From Dyella choica (GTDB taxonomy: Bacteria > Pseudomonadota > Gammaproteobacteria > Xanthomonadales > Rhodanobacteraceae), in contig NZ_RYYV01000007.1 in assembly GCF_003977665.1 (NCBI RefSeq), forward strand, positions 62,001-126,000: DNA of 64,000 nt, in the 5' to 3' direction. Positions 25,676 to 34,680 of this stretch are shown here, in pieces. Within the stretch, counting starts at the first letter, position 1. Every line of letters starts with the position of its first letter. The notes beneath the pieces are model-generated. The model worked only from the letters and a program-made list of their open reading frames with translations, was not told where the DNA came from and did no database searches. A program made the translations under genes and the position numbers.

Positions 25676-26140
25676 ATGGAGACCTCCGTGCAGGTTCGCC
25701 GCGCCGTTACGGCAGACGTCGCCTTGCTATTGCCGCTTTGTGCCGAGCATGCGGCGTTTGAGCGGCTGGCCCCTTCGAGCGAAGGCGGCGTGGAGGAGCT
25801 TGTGCGGGCGCTTGGCGCAGCGTCGACGCTATATGCGTGGATAGCCATGGCCGGTGATACAGCGGTTGGCTATTCCAGCGCCACGCTGGATTTTTCCACC
25901 TTGGATCGCGCGACTTATTTGCACATGGATTGCCTGTTCGTGCGCGACGGCTGGCGCAATCACGGCGTCGGCCGTTTGTTGTGGAATGCGGTGCATGCGT
26001 TCGCCGGCGAGCGGGGGTGCCGCAACGTGCAATGGCAGACGCCGGAATGGAATGCCGACGCGACGCGCTTCTATCGGCGGCTTGGTGCGTTGGAGACGAT
26101 CAAGCGGCGGTATGTGCTGCCACTCAGAAGTACGGTGTAG
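25676..26140 (+). CDS. GNAT-family N-acetyltransferase
   Basis: 154 residues. Motifs in order: VQVRRAVTADVALLLPLCAE, YLHMDCLFVRDGWRNHGVGR (acetyl-CoA pyrophosphate loop RxxGxG), RLLWNAVHAFAGERGC, QTPEWNADATRFYRRLGA. The acceptor substrate is unknown. It is translationally close to the rhodanese gene (two-base gap). Its stop codon TAG (26138-26140) belongs to the dispersed palindromic repeat that follows. Confidence 0.9.
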   Translation: METSVQVRRAVTADVALLLPLCAEHAAFERLAPSSEGGVEELVRALGAASTLYAWIAMAGDTAVGYSSATLDFSTLDRATYLHMDCLFVRDGWRNHGVGRLLWNAVHAFAGERGCRNVQWQTPEWNADATRFYRRLGALETIKRRYVLPLRSTV

Positions 26141-26209
26141 GCTGGGTTGCGAAACCCAGCATTGCCATGCATGCAGCCGCGCGATGCTGGGATTGCCATC
26201 CCAGCCTAC
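26137..26209. repeat. GTAGGCTGGG-type palindromic repeat between GNAT gene and eda
   Basis: Begins GTAGGCTGGGTTGCGAAACC and ends GCCATCCCAGCCTAC. It forms the convergent intergenic region between the acetyltransferase gene and eda and gives the former its stop codon. Confidence 0.88.
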
Positions 26210-26227
26210 GCATAGGGCTGGTGCGAC

Positions 26228-26872
26228 TTAGCCGTGCAGGGCGGCAGCTTCGCGCGCCAACTGCTCGATGCCAGCCCAGTCGCCTGCCTTCAGTTTGTCC
26301 CCCGGCGTAAGCCAAGAACCGCCCACGCACAGTACGTTGGGGAGCGAGAGGAAATCTTTCGCCGTAGCCAAGGAAATGCCGCCCGTGGGACAGAAGCGGA
26401 TCTGCGGCAACGGGCTGGCCCACGCACCGAGGAGCTTCGCGCCACCGGCGGGAACGGCCGGGAAGAACTTCAGGTGGCGGTAACCGCGCTCCAGCAATGC
26501 CATGGCTTCACTCGCCGTGGCGATGCCCGGCAACAAGGGCAGGGCGCTGTCGTCCGCAGCGGCAAGCAGCCTGGGCGACATACCGGGCGAAACCGCGAAG
26601 CGGGCGCCGGCTTTTTCAGCCGCCTGCAAATCGTTTGCCGTGAGCACGGTGCCCACGCCGATCACTGCGCCCTCCACTTCCGCGGCAATCGCCCGAATCG
26701 CATCGAGCGCGGCCGGCGTGCGCAGCGTCACTTCGATCGCCGGAATACCGCCGGCTACCAGCGCGCGCGCCATCGGCACGGCATGCCTGGAGTCTTCGAT
26801 GATCACCACCGGAATGACCGGGGCGAGGCGCATGGTGGCTTCGACTTGCTGTTGCTTGGCTTCGATGTTCAT
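26228..26872 (-). CDS. eda: 2-keto-3-deoxy-6-phosphogluconate (KDPG) aldolase
   Basis: 214 residues. The enzyme splits KDPG into pyruvate and glyceraldehyde-3-phosphate, the last step of the Entner-Doudoroff route. Class I aldolase features: VVIIEDSRHAVPMARALVAG, catalytic Glu in EVTLRTPAALDAI, VIGVGTVLTANDLQAAEKAG, Schiff-base Lys in HLKFFPAVPAGG and the phosphate-binding FCPTGGIS. It is the last gene of zwf-pgl-edd-eda, 59 bases after edd with a small palindromic repeat in the gap. Confidence 0.95.
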   Translation of the reverse strand: MNIEAKQQQVEATMRLAPVIPVVIIEDSRHAVPMARALVAGGIPAIEVTLRTPAALDAIRAIAAEVEGAVIGVGTVLTANDLQAAEKAGARFAVSPGMSPRLLAAADDSALPLLPGIATASEAMALLERGYRHLKFFPAVPAGGAKLLGAWASPLPQIRFCPTGGISLATAKDFLSLPNVLCVGGSWLTPGDKLKAGDWAGIEQLAREAAALHG

Positions 26873-26896
26873 CGTTGTTCCGTAATGTTCTGTATG

Positions 26897-26925
26897 CCGT
26901 CATTCCCGCGAACGCGTGAATGACA
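26897..26925. repeat. Short copy of the CGTCATTCC repeat in the edd-eda gap
   Basis: TCATTCCCGCG and CGCGTGAATGA form an imperfect hairpin; the sequence is a shortened member of the family seen complete at 28794-28877. Confidence 0.7.
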
Positions 26926-26931
26926 GTTGCT

Positions 26932-28740
26932 TCAAAGCACGCCAGCGCCCAGATCGGCCGCGACGGCATTGCGCCGGAACAGCGTGAACAGCTCGCGCCC
27001 CATGCCGTGCTGGTGCCTGGAAAGATCCTCGACCGCCGGTGTGCGGGCATCGAATTCAGCGGCGTCGACCAGCACGTCGAGCGTACCCTTCACCGCATCC
27101 AGGCGAATGATGTCGCCGTCGCGCACCTTGGCAATCGGGCCACAGTCGTCCGCCTCCGGCGTTACATGGATCGCCGCCGGCACCCGGCCGCTGGCGCCGG
27201 ACATGCGGCCGTCCGTAACCAGCGCGATGCGATGGCCGCGATCCTGCAAAACCGCCAGCGTGGGCGTCAGCTTGTGCAGTTCCGGCATGCCGATCGCGCG
27301 CGGCCCCTGGAAGCGCACCACCGCGATGAAGTCGCGATTGAGTTCGCCGCGGTCGAATGCGCGCTTGATGTCGTCCTGGTCGTGGAACACCACCGCCGGC
27401 GCTTCGATGACCAGGCGATCTTCCGGCACCGAAGACACCTTGATCACCGAACGGCCGAGATTGCCGTTGAGCATGCGCAAACCGCCATCGGCCCGAAATG
27501 GTTCGCTTACGCCGCGCAGCACGCCGCGATTGCCGCTTTCCTTCGACACCGGCTTCCAGCTGAGCTGGCCGTTTTCCAGTTCCGGTACCGTGGCATAAGC
27601 CGACAGTTCGCTGCCCGCGATGGTACGGGCGTCGCCATGCAGCAAGCCCCCACTCAGCAGCTGATCGATCAGGAACGCCATGCCACCCGCTTCGTGGAAT
27701 TGATTCACGTCGGCATAGCCGTTCGGATACACGCGCGCCAGCAGCGGCACTACCGACGACAGCGCGTCGAAATCCTCCCAGCGCAGGGCGATGCCGGCCG
27801 CCTGCGCGATCGCCACCAGGTGCAGCAGATGATTGGTGGAGCCGCCGGTGGCATGCAGTCCGACCACGCCGTTGATGATGGCGCGCTCGTCGACGACATG
27901 GCCGATCGGCAGATGCTCGCCAGCCTTGCCCAGAGCCGCGCAACGATGCACTGCTTCGGCGGTAAGTGCATCGCGCAGCGGCGTTTCCGGCGCGACGAAG
28001 CTGGCGCCCGGCAGATGCAGGCCCATGATCTCCATCAGCATCTGGTTGGAGTTGGCCGTGCCGTAGAACGTACAGGTACCGGGCGAGTGGTACGAAGCGG
28101 CCTCCGCTTCCAGCAACTCCTCGCGGCTGGCCTTGCCTTCCGTATACGCCTGGCGCACTTTCGATTTCTGTTCATTGCTGATGCCGCTGGGCATCGGGCC
28201 ACTGGGCACGAACACGCCGGGCAGATGGCCGAAGCTCAATGCGCCGATCAGCAGGCCCGGCACGATTTTGTCGCAGATACCCAGGTACAACGCGCCGTCG
28301 AACATGTCATGCGACAACGCCACGGCGGTAGTCATGGCGATCAGGTCGCGCGAGAACAGCGACAGCTCCATGCCCGCGCGACCTTGCGTAACGCCATCGC
28401 ACATCGCCGGCACGCCGCCGGCCACCTGGGCCGTGATACCGGCCTGACGCGCCACCGCGCGCATGAATTCCGGATAGCGCTCATACGGCTGATGCGCCGA
28501 GAGCATGTCGTTGTAGGAAGTGACGATGGCGAGATTAGGCGTGTGCCCCTCACGCAAGGCGGCTTTGTCTTGCGTGTTGCAGGCGGCAAAACCGTGGGCC
28601 AGGTTGCCGCAGGAAAGCCGCGCGCGGTGCGGACCATCGATGATGGCGTTGTTGATACGCTCAAGATACGCCGTGCGCGTGTCGCGGCTGCGCTCGCGCA
28701 GGCGTTCGGTGACTTTGGCAACGACGGGGTGCAAACTCAT
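26932..28740 (-). CDS. edd: 6-phosphogluconate dehydratase
   Basis: 602 residues, the usual length. It converts 6-phosphogluconate to KDPG in the cytoplasm and belongs to the IlvD/Edd family, which carries an Fe-S cluster. Visible blocks: [137 protein letters not shown]. The conserved Cys residues lie in these blocks. It is followed by eda; the 173-base gap from pgl holds a large inverted repeat. Confidence 0.96.
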   Translation of the reverse strand: MSLHPVVAKVTERLRERSRDTRTAYLERINNAIIDGPHRARLSCGNLAHGFAACNTQDKAALREGHTPNLAIVTSYNDMLSAHQPYERYPEFMRAVARQAGITAQVAGGVPAMCDGVTQGRAGMELSLFSRDLIAMTTAVALSHDMFDGALYLGICDKIVPGLLIGALSFGHLPGVFVPSGPMPSGISNEQKSKVRQAYTEGKASREELLEAEAASYHSPGTCTFYGTANSNQMLMEIMGLHLPGASFVAPETPLRDALTAEAVHRCAALGKAGEHLPIGHVVDERAIINGVVGLHATGGSTNHLLHLVAIAQAAGIALRWEDFDALSSVVPLLARVYPNGYADVNQFHEAGGMAFLIDQLLSGGLLHGDARTIAGSELSAYATVPELENGQLSWKPVSKESGNRGVLRGVSEPFRADGGLRMLNGNLGRSVIKVSSVPEDRLVIEAPAVVFHDQDDIKRAFDRGELNRDFIAVVRFQGPRAIGMPELHKLTPTLAVLQDRGHRIALVTDGRMSGASGRVPAAIHVTPEADDCGPIAKVRDGDIIRLDAVKGTLDVLVDAAEFDARTPAVEDLSRHQHGMGRELFTLFRRNAVAADLGAGVL

Positions 28741-28793
28741 TTCATACTCCGGCCGAGCTTGCTCGGCGTTGATGCTTTGCTTGAACTTGCTCT

Positions 28794-28877
28794 GCCGTCA
28801 TTCCCGCGAAAGCGGGAATCCATCTTGCTCTAACGCAAACAGCAAAGATGGATTCCCGCTTTCACGGGAATGACGGC
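28794..28877. repeat. Complete CGTCATTCC inverted repeat between pgl and edd
   Basis: The arms GCCGTCATTCCCGCGAAAGC and the matching complement ending GGGAATGACGGC enclose an inner inverted repeat (CCATCTTGCT / AGCAAAGATGG). The whole unit can fold into one long hairpin inside the operon transcript. Confidence 0.9.
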
Positions 28878-28913
28878 CATGTGGGGCGCGCCGATGCATC
28901 GGGGTGTTCCGCA

Positions 28914-29609
28914 TTACGGACACCAGTAGATATCCAACGGCCGACCGGCGCGCAGCACACTGGCAATCGGCAGCTCACTGCCCGGCATTTCAGCCTGCGC
29001 CAGCAACTCGCGCTTGTCCTGGCCTTGAATATGCAGATACAGCGCCTGCGCCTTCAGTAGCACCGGCAAGGTGAAGGTGATGCGCGGCTCGCCCGCGCCC
29101 GGCGCACGCATTGGTAGCACCAGCGCAGTGTTGGACAGATCCAACGCCTCGCTCAGGCGATCGCCACCGGGAAAAAACGAAGCCGTGTGCCCATCCGGCC
29201 CCATGCCCAGCACGATCACGTCGAACGGCTGCTTCAACGCTGCTACTCGTGAACGCACTTCGCCAATGCCTGCTTCGGGCGTGGCTGTTTCCACGTACAG
29301 GGGCATGAATTCAGCATCTGCGGCCTTGTGTTGCAGCAGTAGCGACTCCACCAGCCGTGCGTTGGAACGCTCGTCGGTGTCGGGCACCCAGCGCTCGTCG
29401 ACCAGCGTGACGGTAACGCGCGACCAATCCAGCACCTCGCCGGAAAGTGCTTCGAACAGGCGCTTGGGCGTGCTGCCGCCGGAAACGGCAATCAGCGCTT
29501 CGCCGCGCGCCTCGATGGCCACACGCAACTTGCCTGCGATGCTGGCCGACAAGGCCTTGGCCAGCGCCTGTCCATCGTCGAACGCATGCAAGGCGCGCTG
29601 CTCGCTCAC
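28914..29609 (-). CDS. pgl: 6-phosphogluconolactonase
   Basis: 231 residues. It hydrolyses 6-phosphogluconolactone made by Zwf. Family blocks: LIAVSGGSTPKRLFEALSGE, VTLVDERWVPDTDERSNARL and VIVLGMGPDGHTASFFPGGD. The start is the GTG at 29607-29609, which overlaps the zwf stop by four bases (GTGA), so translation is coupled to zwf. Downstream lie the repeat and edd. Confidence 0.95.
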   Translation of the reverse strand: MSEQRALHAFDDGQALAKALSASIAGKLRVAIEARGEALIAVSGGSTPKRLFEALSGEVLDWSRVTVTLVDERWVPDTDERSNARLVESLLLQHKAADAEFMPLYVETATPEAGIGEVRSRVAALKQPFDVIVLGMGPDGHTASFFPGGDRLSEALDLSNTALVLPMRAPGAGEPRITFTLPVLLKAQALYLHIQGQDKRELLAQAEMPGSELPIASVLRAGRPLDIYWCP

Positions 29610-31096
29610 TGTTCGAAGTCCTCGTCCCAGGTGCGGCCGTCGCGTTCGATCAGCGCTACCGCGGCGCTCGGACCCCAGGTTCCGGAGGTATACGGACGCG
29701 GCGCCTCACCGCCCGCCGCCCACGCGGCCAGGATCGGATCGGCCCAGTTCCAGGCGGCTTCCACTTCGTCGCGGCGCATGAACAAGGTGGGGTTGCCGCG
29801 TACCACATCGAGCAGCAGGCGCTCGTAGGCATCGGGCTGCTGCACGCCGAAGGCTTCGGCAAAACTCATGTCCAGCGGAACGTGGCGCAAACGCAGGCCG
29901 CCCGGGCCGGGGTGCTTGATGGTGAGCCACAGCTTCACCCCTTCATCCGGCTGCAGACGCAGCACCAGGCGGTTCTGCGCCAGCGGGCCGGCGGAGGCGG
30001 TGAAGATGGAGTGCGGCACCGGCTTGAACGCCACCACGATTTCAGACACGCGCTCGGCCAGGCGTTTGCCCGTGCGCAGATAGAACGGCACGCCGGACCA
30101 GCGCCAGTTGGCGATTTCCGCCTTGAGGGCCACGAAGGTTTCGGTGCTGGAATGCTCGACCTTCGATTTGCTGGTGCTGTTCAGGTCTTCGATATAGCCG
30201 GGCACGCTCTTCCCTTCGCCCACGCCAGCGCGGTACTGACCGCGCACGGTGAGCTGGGAAGCGTTGGTTTCGTTGATGGCTTTAAGCGCGTGCAGCACCT
30301 TCAGCTTTTCGTCGCGTACCGCATCGGGTGAAAGCGAGGAAGGCGGCTCCATCGCCACCATGCACAACAGTTGCAGCATATGGTTTTGCACCATGTCGCG
30401 CAGCGCGCCGGCGTGATCGTAGTACGGGCCCCGGCGTTCCACCCCCAGCGTTTCGGCCACGGTGATCTGCACGTGATCGATATGACCGGCGTTCCACAGC
30501 GGCTCGAACAGCGCGTTGCCGAAGCGCAGCGCCAGCAGGTTCTGCACCGTCTCCTTGCCGAGGTAGTGGTCGATACGGAAGGTCTGCGATTCGGCGAACA
30601 CGCGGCCGACGTCGTCATTGATGCGGTTGGCGCTGGCCAGGTCGTGGCCGATCGGCTTTTCCAGCACCACGCGCGACTGGCCCTGGTTGAGGCCATAGCC
30701 GCCCAGGCGCTGGCAGATATCCACGAACAGGTCGGGCGAAGTGGACAGATAGAACACGCGTACGTGGTCGGGACACTCACCCATCAGCTGGGCGAATTCG
30801 TCCCAACCGGCGTCCTTGCGGGCATCCAGCGGACGGTATTTCACCAACTGGAGGAAAGCGTCGAGCTGGTCGCCCTGCTTGGCGGCCGCCCCATTGAGCG
30901 CGCTGCGAACCTGGTTGCGGTAACCATCGTCATCCAGGCCTTCGCGGGCCACGCCGATGATGCGGCTGCCGGGCTGGATCTGTCCGTCGACATAGCGGTG
31001 GAAGAGGGCAGGGAGCAATTTGCGTACGGCCAGATCGCCGGTGCCGCCGAAAATCACCAGATCGAACAGCTCGACCGGTAGTGCAGGTGCAGTCAC
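29606..31096 (-). CDS. zwf: Glucose-6-phosphate 1-dehydrogenase
   Basis: 496 residues. It oxidises glucose-6-phosphate to the lactone with NAD(P)+ and is the entry to the Entner-Doudoroff and pentose-phosphate routes. The dinucleotide-binding loop FGGTGDLAVRKLLPAL (16-31) and the substrate/catalytic motif RIDHYLGKETVQNLLALRF are intact. It is the first gene of zwf-pgl-edd-eda. A glucokinase gene, often inserted in such operons, is absent. The 5' region is shared with a divergent GntR-type regulator. Confidence 0.96.
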   Translation of the reverse strand: MTAPALPVELFDLVIFGGTGDLAVRKLLPALFHRYVDGQIQPGSRIIGVAREGLDDDGYRNQVRSALNGAAAKQGDQLDAFLQLVKYRPLDARKDAGWDEFAQLMGECPDHVRVFYLSTSPDLFVDICQRLGGYGLNQGQSRVVLEKPIGHDLASANRINDDVGRVFAESQTFRIDHYLGKETVQNLLALRFGNALFEPLWNAGHIDHVQITVAETLGVERRGPYYDHAGALRDMVQNHMLQLLCMVAMEPPSSLSPDAVRDEKLKVLHALKAINETNASQLTVRGQYRAGVGEGKSVPGYIEDLNSTSKSKVEHSSTETFVALKAEIANWRWSGVPFYLRTGKRLAERVSEIVVAFKPVPHSIFTASAGPLAQNRLVLRLQPDEGVKLWLTIKHPGPGGLRLRHVPLDMSFAEAFGVQQPDAYERLLLDVVRGNPTLFMRRDEVEAAWNWADPILAAWAAGGEAPRPYTSGTWGPSAAVALIERDGRTWDEDFEQ

Positions 31097-31154
31097 AACT
31101 CACCTCTTTGGAATGCGGGCAGCCGCCAGGACGCAGCCGCCAGGGAAGCCCGAT

Positions 31155-31277
31155 GGTACCAATGCCGTACCAGGCAATACCAGTCCTTTGTGCAGTGCAA
31201 TCGTATGCAATTTTTTCCTAAGCTGGGCGGGCCTGGCGTCGCCCTCCGGTTGTGGGAGTGGTTACGCATTGGTATTG
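31155..31277. promoter_or_regulatory. zwf/gntR intergenic region with three candidate operators
   Basis: The word GGTACCAATGC (31155-31165), CAATACCA (31175-31182) and GCATTGGTATTG (31266-31277) share the core TGGTATTG or its complement. The first and third are near-perfect inverted copies of each other across the divergent promoters. This is what a GntR/UTRA dimer controlling both genes would need. Confidence 0.55.
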
Positions 31278-31284
31278 TGCAAGC

Positions 31285-32037
31285 ATGCAAAATGCCTTGG
31301 CCGAGGAATACCGGCGCCTGAGCCGCGATACCACCACCCACCAGCCGCTGGCTTACCTGCGGCTGCGGCGGGCCATACGCAATGTGATCCAACATCGCGA
31401 CATCGAACCCGGCCAGACCCTGCCCAGCGAGCGCGATCTATCGCAAGCCCTGGGTTTGTCGCGGGTGACGGTGCGCAAGGCGATTTCCGGCCTGGTCGAG
31501 GAAGGCTTGCTCACCCAGCGCCACGGCGCCGGCACCTTCGTGGCCGAGCGCATCATCAAGCCGATGTCGCGCCTCACCAGCTTCACCGAAGACCTGCGCG
31601 CGCGGGGCCTGCATCCGCGCTCCGAATTCTTCGAACGCAGCGTGGGCGAGGTGACGCCGGAGGAATCGATGGCGCTGAATCTTTCTCCCGGCGTGCTGGT
31701 GGCGCGACTGCACCGCGTGCGCTATGCGGAAGACGAGCCGTTGGCGATCGAGCGCAGCGTGGTGCCAGCCAGCGTGCTGCCGGATCCGCACGAAGTCCAC
31801 GACTCGCTGTACGAGGCGCTGGAAAAGTACGACTGTCGTCCGGTGCGCGCCTTGCAACGCTTGCGGGCAGTGCTGCTTGGCGCACGACAGGCCCGGCTGC
31901 TGCATGTGAGCGCGGGCAGTGCGGGATTGCATATCGAGCGGCGCGGTTTTCTCGACGATGGGCGCGTGGTGGAGTTCACCACGTCGTGGTATCGCGGCGA
32001 TATCTACGATTTCGTCGCGGAGCTGCAGACGGATTGA
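31285..32037 (+). CDS. GntR-family (HutC/UTRA) transcriptional regulator
   Basis: 250 residues from the ATG at 31285. The N-terminal winged helix-turn-helix is typical: YLRLRRAIRNVIQHRDIEPG, LPSERDLSQALGLSRVTVRK, LVEEGLLTQRHGAGTFV. The C-terminal UTRA ligand domain is complete (LTSFTEDLRARGLHPRSEFF, ARLHRVRYAEDEPLAIERS, down to VEFTTSWYRGDIYDFVAEL). UTRA regulators sense phosphorylated sugars or related small molecules. Being divergent from zwf-pgl-edd-eda with repeated operator-like words between, it likely controls that operon, where many pseudomonads use HexR. Confidence 0.9.
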   Translation: MQNALAEEYRRLSRDTTTHQPLAYLRLRRAIRNVIQHRDIEPGQTLPSERDLSQALGLSRVTVRKAISGLVEEGLLTQRHGAGTFVAERIIKPMSRLTSFTEDLRARGLHPRSEFFERSVGEVTPEESMALNLSPGVLVARLHRVRYAEDEPLAIERSVVPASVLPDPHEVHDSLYEALEKYDCRPVRALQRLRAVLLGARQARLLHVSAGSAGLHIERRGFLDDGRVVEFTTSWYRGDIYDFVAELQTD

Positions 32038-32068
32038 GCGATACCCCTATCGCATGACTCGGTAGCGC

Positions 32069-32136
32069 GCAGGCTGGGATGGCAATCCCAGCATCGGGCT
32101 TTCGCGTGCAAAGCCGGGATTGTCATCCCAGCCTAC
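32069..32136. repeat. GTAGGCTGGG-type palindromic repeat
   Basis: Starts GCAGGCTGGGATGGCAATCC, includes CAGCATCGGG, and ends TTGTCATCCCAGCCTAC. A well preserved full copy 31 bases after the GntR stop. Confidence 0.9.
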
Positions 32137-32217
32137 ATGCTACTTGGCGCTGACGTGCCATGGCATGGGAAAGTCGATCATTTGTCCTGCGCCTGCTTAA
32201 CCGCTACAGTGGCGCCC

Positions 32218-32418
32218 GTTCCAGGTGTCCCAAGGCTCAAGCCTGAAGGATGAAACGGGAAGCCGGTGCGCTGTTCGCACAGCAAGGCCGGCACTGCCCC
32301 CGCAACGGTAAGCGAGCATTTCGAGCGATCACGCGCCACTGTGCTAGAGCATGGGAAGGCATCGTTCGGCGGCATGCAGCGATGCATGCACTCGCGAGTC
32401 CGGAGACCGGCCTGGAAC
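32218..32418 (+). ncRNA. Cobalamin riboswitch (RF00174-type)
   Basis: The closing stem GTTCCAGG (32218-32225) pairs with CCTGGAAC (32411-32418). Inside lie the conserved GGGAAGCCGGTG segment, the core GCACTGCCCCCGCAACGGTA, and the B12-box-like GAGTCCGGAGACCGGCC just before the closing stem. This architecture binds adenosyl- or other cobalamins and shuts off downstream expression. It is followed by btuB, as expected, with a 145-base expression platform. Confidence 0.93.
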
Positions 32419-32563
32419 AGGTTCTGGCGCTCGCGGTGGGCGAGGCACGGAGTTCGCGCCGCGGTGCCTTGCGCCTGCCCGCTTTTCCGTTCCCCTGGCC
32501 CATCCGGCACCGGCTCGCTCATGCTTGCGCCGCGCGGGGACGTGCGGCAGGGAAACATCCATC

Positions 32564-34462
32564 GTGCTGAAGAAAACTTCGCTGGCAGCTGCTTTGCTGC
32601 TTCCACTGGCCGCACAGGCTGCTTACGCCCAATCCACCGCTGAACAGAACGGCACGCTGGAGCCGGTGATCGTTACCGCCACGCGCACTGCCGTCACGGC
32701 CAATGAGACGCTTTCGTCGGTGAGCGTGATCACGCGCGAGGACATCGAACGCTTGCAGCCGGTGTCGATAGCCGACCTGCTTACCGGACTGCCGGGCGTA
32801 TCGATCGGGCAGGCCGGCGGCGTCGGCGCGCAAACCTCGCTGTACCTGCGCGGCAGCAATGCCACCCACGTGCTGGTCCTGATCGACGGCGTGCGTATCG
32901 GCTCGGTGAGCATCGGGCTGCCGGCGCTGGAGCAGATTCCGATGCAGGCCATCGACCGCATCGAACTCGTGCGCGGGCCGCGCGCCAGCCTTTATGGCTC
33001 CGATGCGATCGGCGGCGTGCTACAGGTTTTCACCAAGCACGGTCAGGCCGATGGCGGTATTTCGCCTTCGGTGAGCGTCACCGGCGGCAGCCACGGTTAC
33101 GTCAGCGGACAGGCCGGCGTGTCCGGCGGCGATGCGCATCTTTGGTACAACGCCAGCCTTGGCGGCACCTACACCGGCGGCATTCCCAATTGCCGCATGG
33201 GCGCGGCGGAACTGGGGGTGGCGTGCTACGTGGACGATCCGCGCAACGACACCTACCGCAACTGGAACGGCTTCGCCAATTTCGGCTATCGCTGGGACAA
33301 CGGCACTGAACTGGCCTTCAACTGGCTGCGCAGCAAGAGCAACGCAGAATTTGCCGGCAGTCCCTACGTGGGCAACGACAGCATTGAGGAGCAATACGTA
33401 GCCGGCGCGCGCTTGAGCTTCACGCCGCTGTCGCTGTGGAAAGTCACGCTCAATGCCGGACAGAGCCGCGATGATCTGGCTTCCTATTACCAGGGCAGCT
33501 ACATCGGCAATTACTACCCTCGTATACCCACGGGCTATTTCAATTCGCGCCGCAACCAGGCCTCGTGGCAGAACGACATCACACTGGCCGCGAATCAGCT
33601 GCTTACCGTGGGCGTGGACTACCAGCAGGAACACGTCGCCAGCGACACCCGCTTCGAACGCACCTCACGCGGCGATACCGGTACGTTCGTGCAATATCAG
33701 GGCACGTTCGGCCGCAACGAGATTCAGCTGGCGGCACGCCACGACCACAACGACCAGTTTGGCAACCACAATACCGGCTCGGCGGCATGGGGCTACCACT
33801 TCGAGCACGGCCCGGTGCTGTCGGTGAGCTATGGCAGTGCCTTTCATGCACCAACCTTCGACGACCTGTATTTCCCGCCGTATGGGGCCATTCCCACCGC
33901 CAACCCGGATCTGAAGCCGGAAACTTCACGCAGCGCGGAGATCGGCCTCACGCAGCAGTTGCAGCACTGGAATTGGGGCGTCAATGCCTACCAGACCACC
34001 ATCAACAACCTGATCGTGCTGGACAACAACTACGTGCCGCAAAACCTGAGCCGCGCACGCATCCGCGGCCTGGAGGGCCAGTTCGGCTTCCACCTGGACG
34101 ATTGGCGCGTCGAGAGCTACCTCACCCTGATGCAGCCGAAAAACCATGACGGCGGCCCCAACAACGGCAAGCTGCTGCAGCGTCGTGCACAACGCACCGC
34201 ACGCATCGACGTCGACCGCAAGCTGGGACAATTCAACCTGGGCGCCAGCTTCTTCGCCGCCAGCCAGCGTTACGACGATATCGCCAACACGCGCCGCATG
34301 GGTGGCTATGCGACCACCGACCTGCGCGCCAGCTATGCCTTCGCACCCGGCTGGCAGCTGGAAGCGAAACTGGCGAACGTGTTCGATCGCAACTATGAGA
34401 CCGTGTATTACTACAACCAGCTGGGACGGACCTGGTATTTGACACTGCGCTATGCCCTTTGA
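32564..34462 (+). CDS. btuB: TonB-dependent cobalamin receptor BtuB
   Basis: 632 residues starting with GTG at 32564 (ribosome site CAGGGAAA upstream); the frame is open further upstream only through the riboswitch. A signal peptide (LAAALLLPLAAQAAYA) is followed by the TonB box region EPVIVTATR, the plug (ADLLTGLPGVSIGQAGGVG, LYLRGSNATHVLVLIDGVRI, IDRIELVRGPRASLYGSDAI) and a 22-strand barrel ending in aromatic YLTLRYAL. The upstream cobalamin riboswitch identifies the substrate. No btuCDF or cob genes follow, so uptake is completed elsewhere in the genome. Confidence 0.93.
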   Translation: MLKKTSLAAALLLPLAAQAAYAQSTAEQNGTLEPVIVTATRTAVTANETLSSVSVITREDIERLQPVSIADLLTGLPGVSIGQAGGVGAQTSLYLRGSNATHVLVLIDGVRIGSVSIGLPALEQIPMQAIDRIELVRGPRASLYGSDAIGGVLQVFTKHGQADGGISPSVSVTGGSHGYVSGQAGVSGGDAHLWYNASLGGTYTGGIPNCRMGAAELGVACYVDDPRNDTYRNWNGFANFGYRWDNGTELAFNWLRSKSNAEFAGSPYVGNDSIEEQYVAGARLSFTPLSLWKVTLNAGQSRDDLASYYQGSYIGNYYPRIPTGYFNSRRNQASWQNDITLAANQLLTVGVDYQQEHVASDTRFERTSRGDTGTFVQYQGTFGRNEIQLAARHDHNDQFGNHNTGSAAWGYHFEHGPVLSVSYGSAFHAPTFDDLYFPPYGAIPTANPDLKPETSRSAEIGLTQQLQHWNWGVNAYQTTINNLIVLDNNYVPQNLSRARIRGLEGQFGFHLDDWRVESYLTLMQPKNHDGGPNNGKLLQRRAQRTARIDVDRKLGQFNLGASFFAASQRYDDIANTRRMGGYATTDLRASYAFAPGWQLEAKLANVFDRNYETVYYYNQLGRTWYLTLRYAL

Positions 34463-34481
34463 TCGAAGGCATTTGAATTCC

Positions 34482-34499
34482 CTTCCCGCTTGCGGGAAG
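34482..34499. terminator. Hairpin after btuB, weak terminator candidate
   Basis: CTTCCCGC and GCGGGAAG form an 8-bp stem around TT, 20 bases after the btuB stop. No T-run follows, so its termination activity is uncertain. Confidence 0.45.
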
Positions 34500-34522
34500 A
34501 GCGCCTGTCGACTCCCCGTAAT

Positions 34523-34680
34523 TCAGTGCCAGATCAAATCAGAGGTCGCCGGTTCGTTTTGAACTCGAAACTCGGCAGGCGTCAGTCCGCCGAGGCTGTC
34601 ATGGGGAATTTCCTGGTTGTAGTCGGCCAGCCATTGCTCGGTATGTTCCGTTACCGTTTCAAGTTCCGGATAGGCGCAAC
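34523..34680 (-). pseudogene. IS3-family transposase OrfB remnant (C-terminal end only)
   Basis: On the minus strand the last about 50 codons read ELETVTEHTEQWLADYNQEI then PHDSLGGLTPAEFRVQNEP. This is the typical end of the IS3 integrase domain, with its 'YN-x-x-RPH-x-SLG-x-x-TP' wording. Upstream the similarity stops abruptly near 34680 and the rest of the open frame to 34915 is unrelated. No inverted repeats or OrfA are visible. It marks the left edge of the AT-richer island. Confidence 0.75.

Noticed and set aside
32266-32643. Short ORFs across the riboswitch
   Set aside because: The DNA is explained by the cobalamin riboswitch; the ORFs have no family resemblance.
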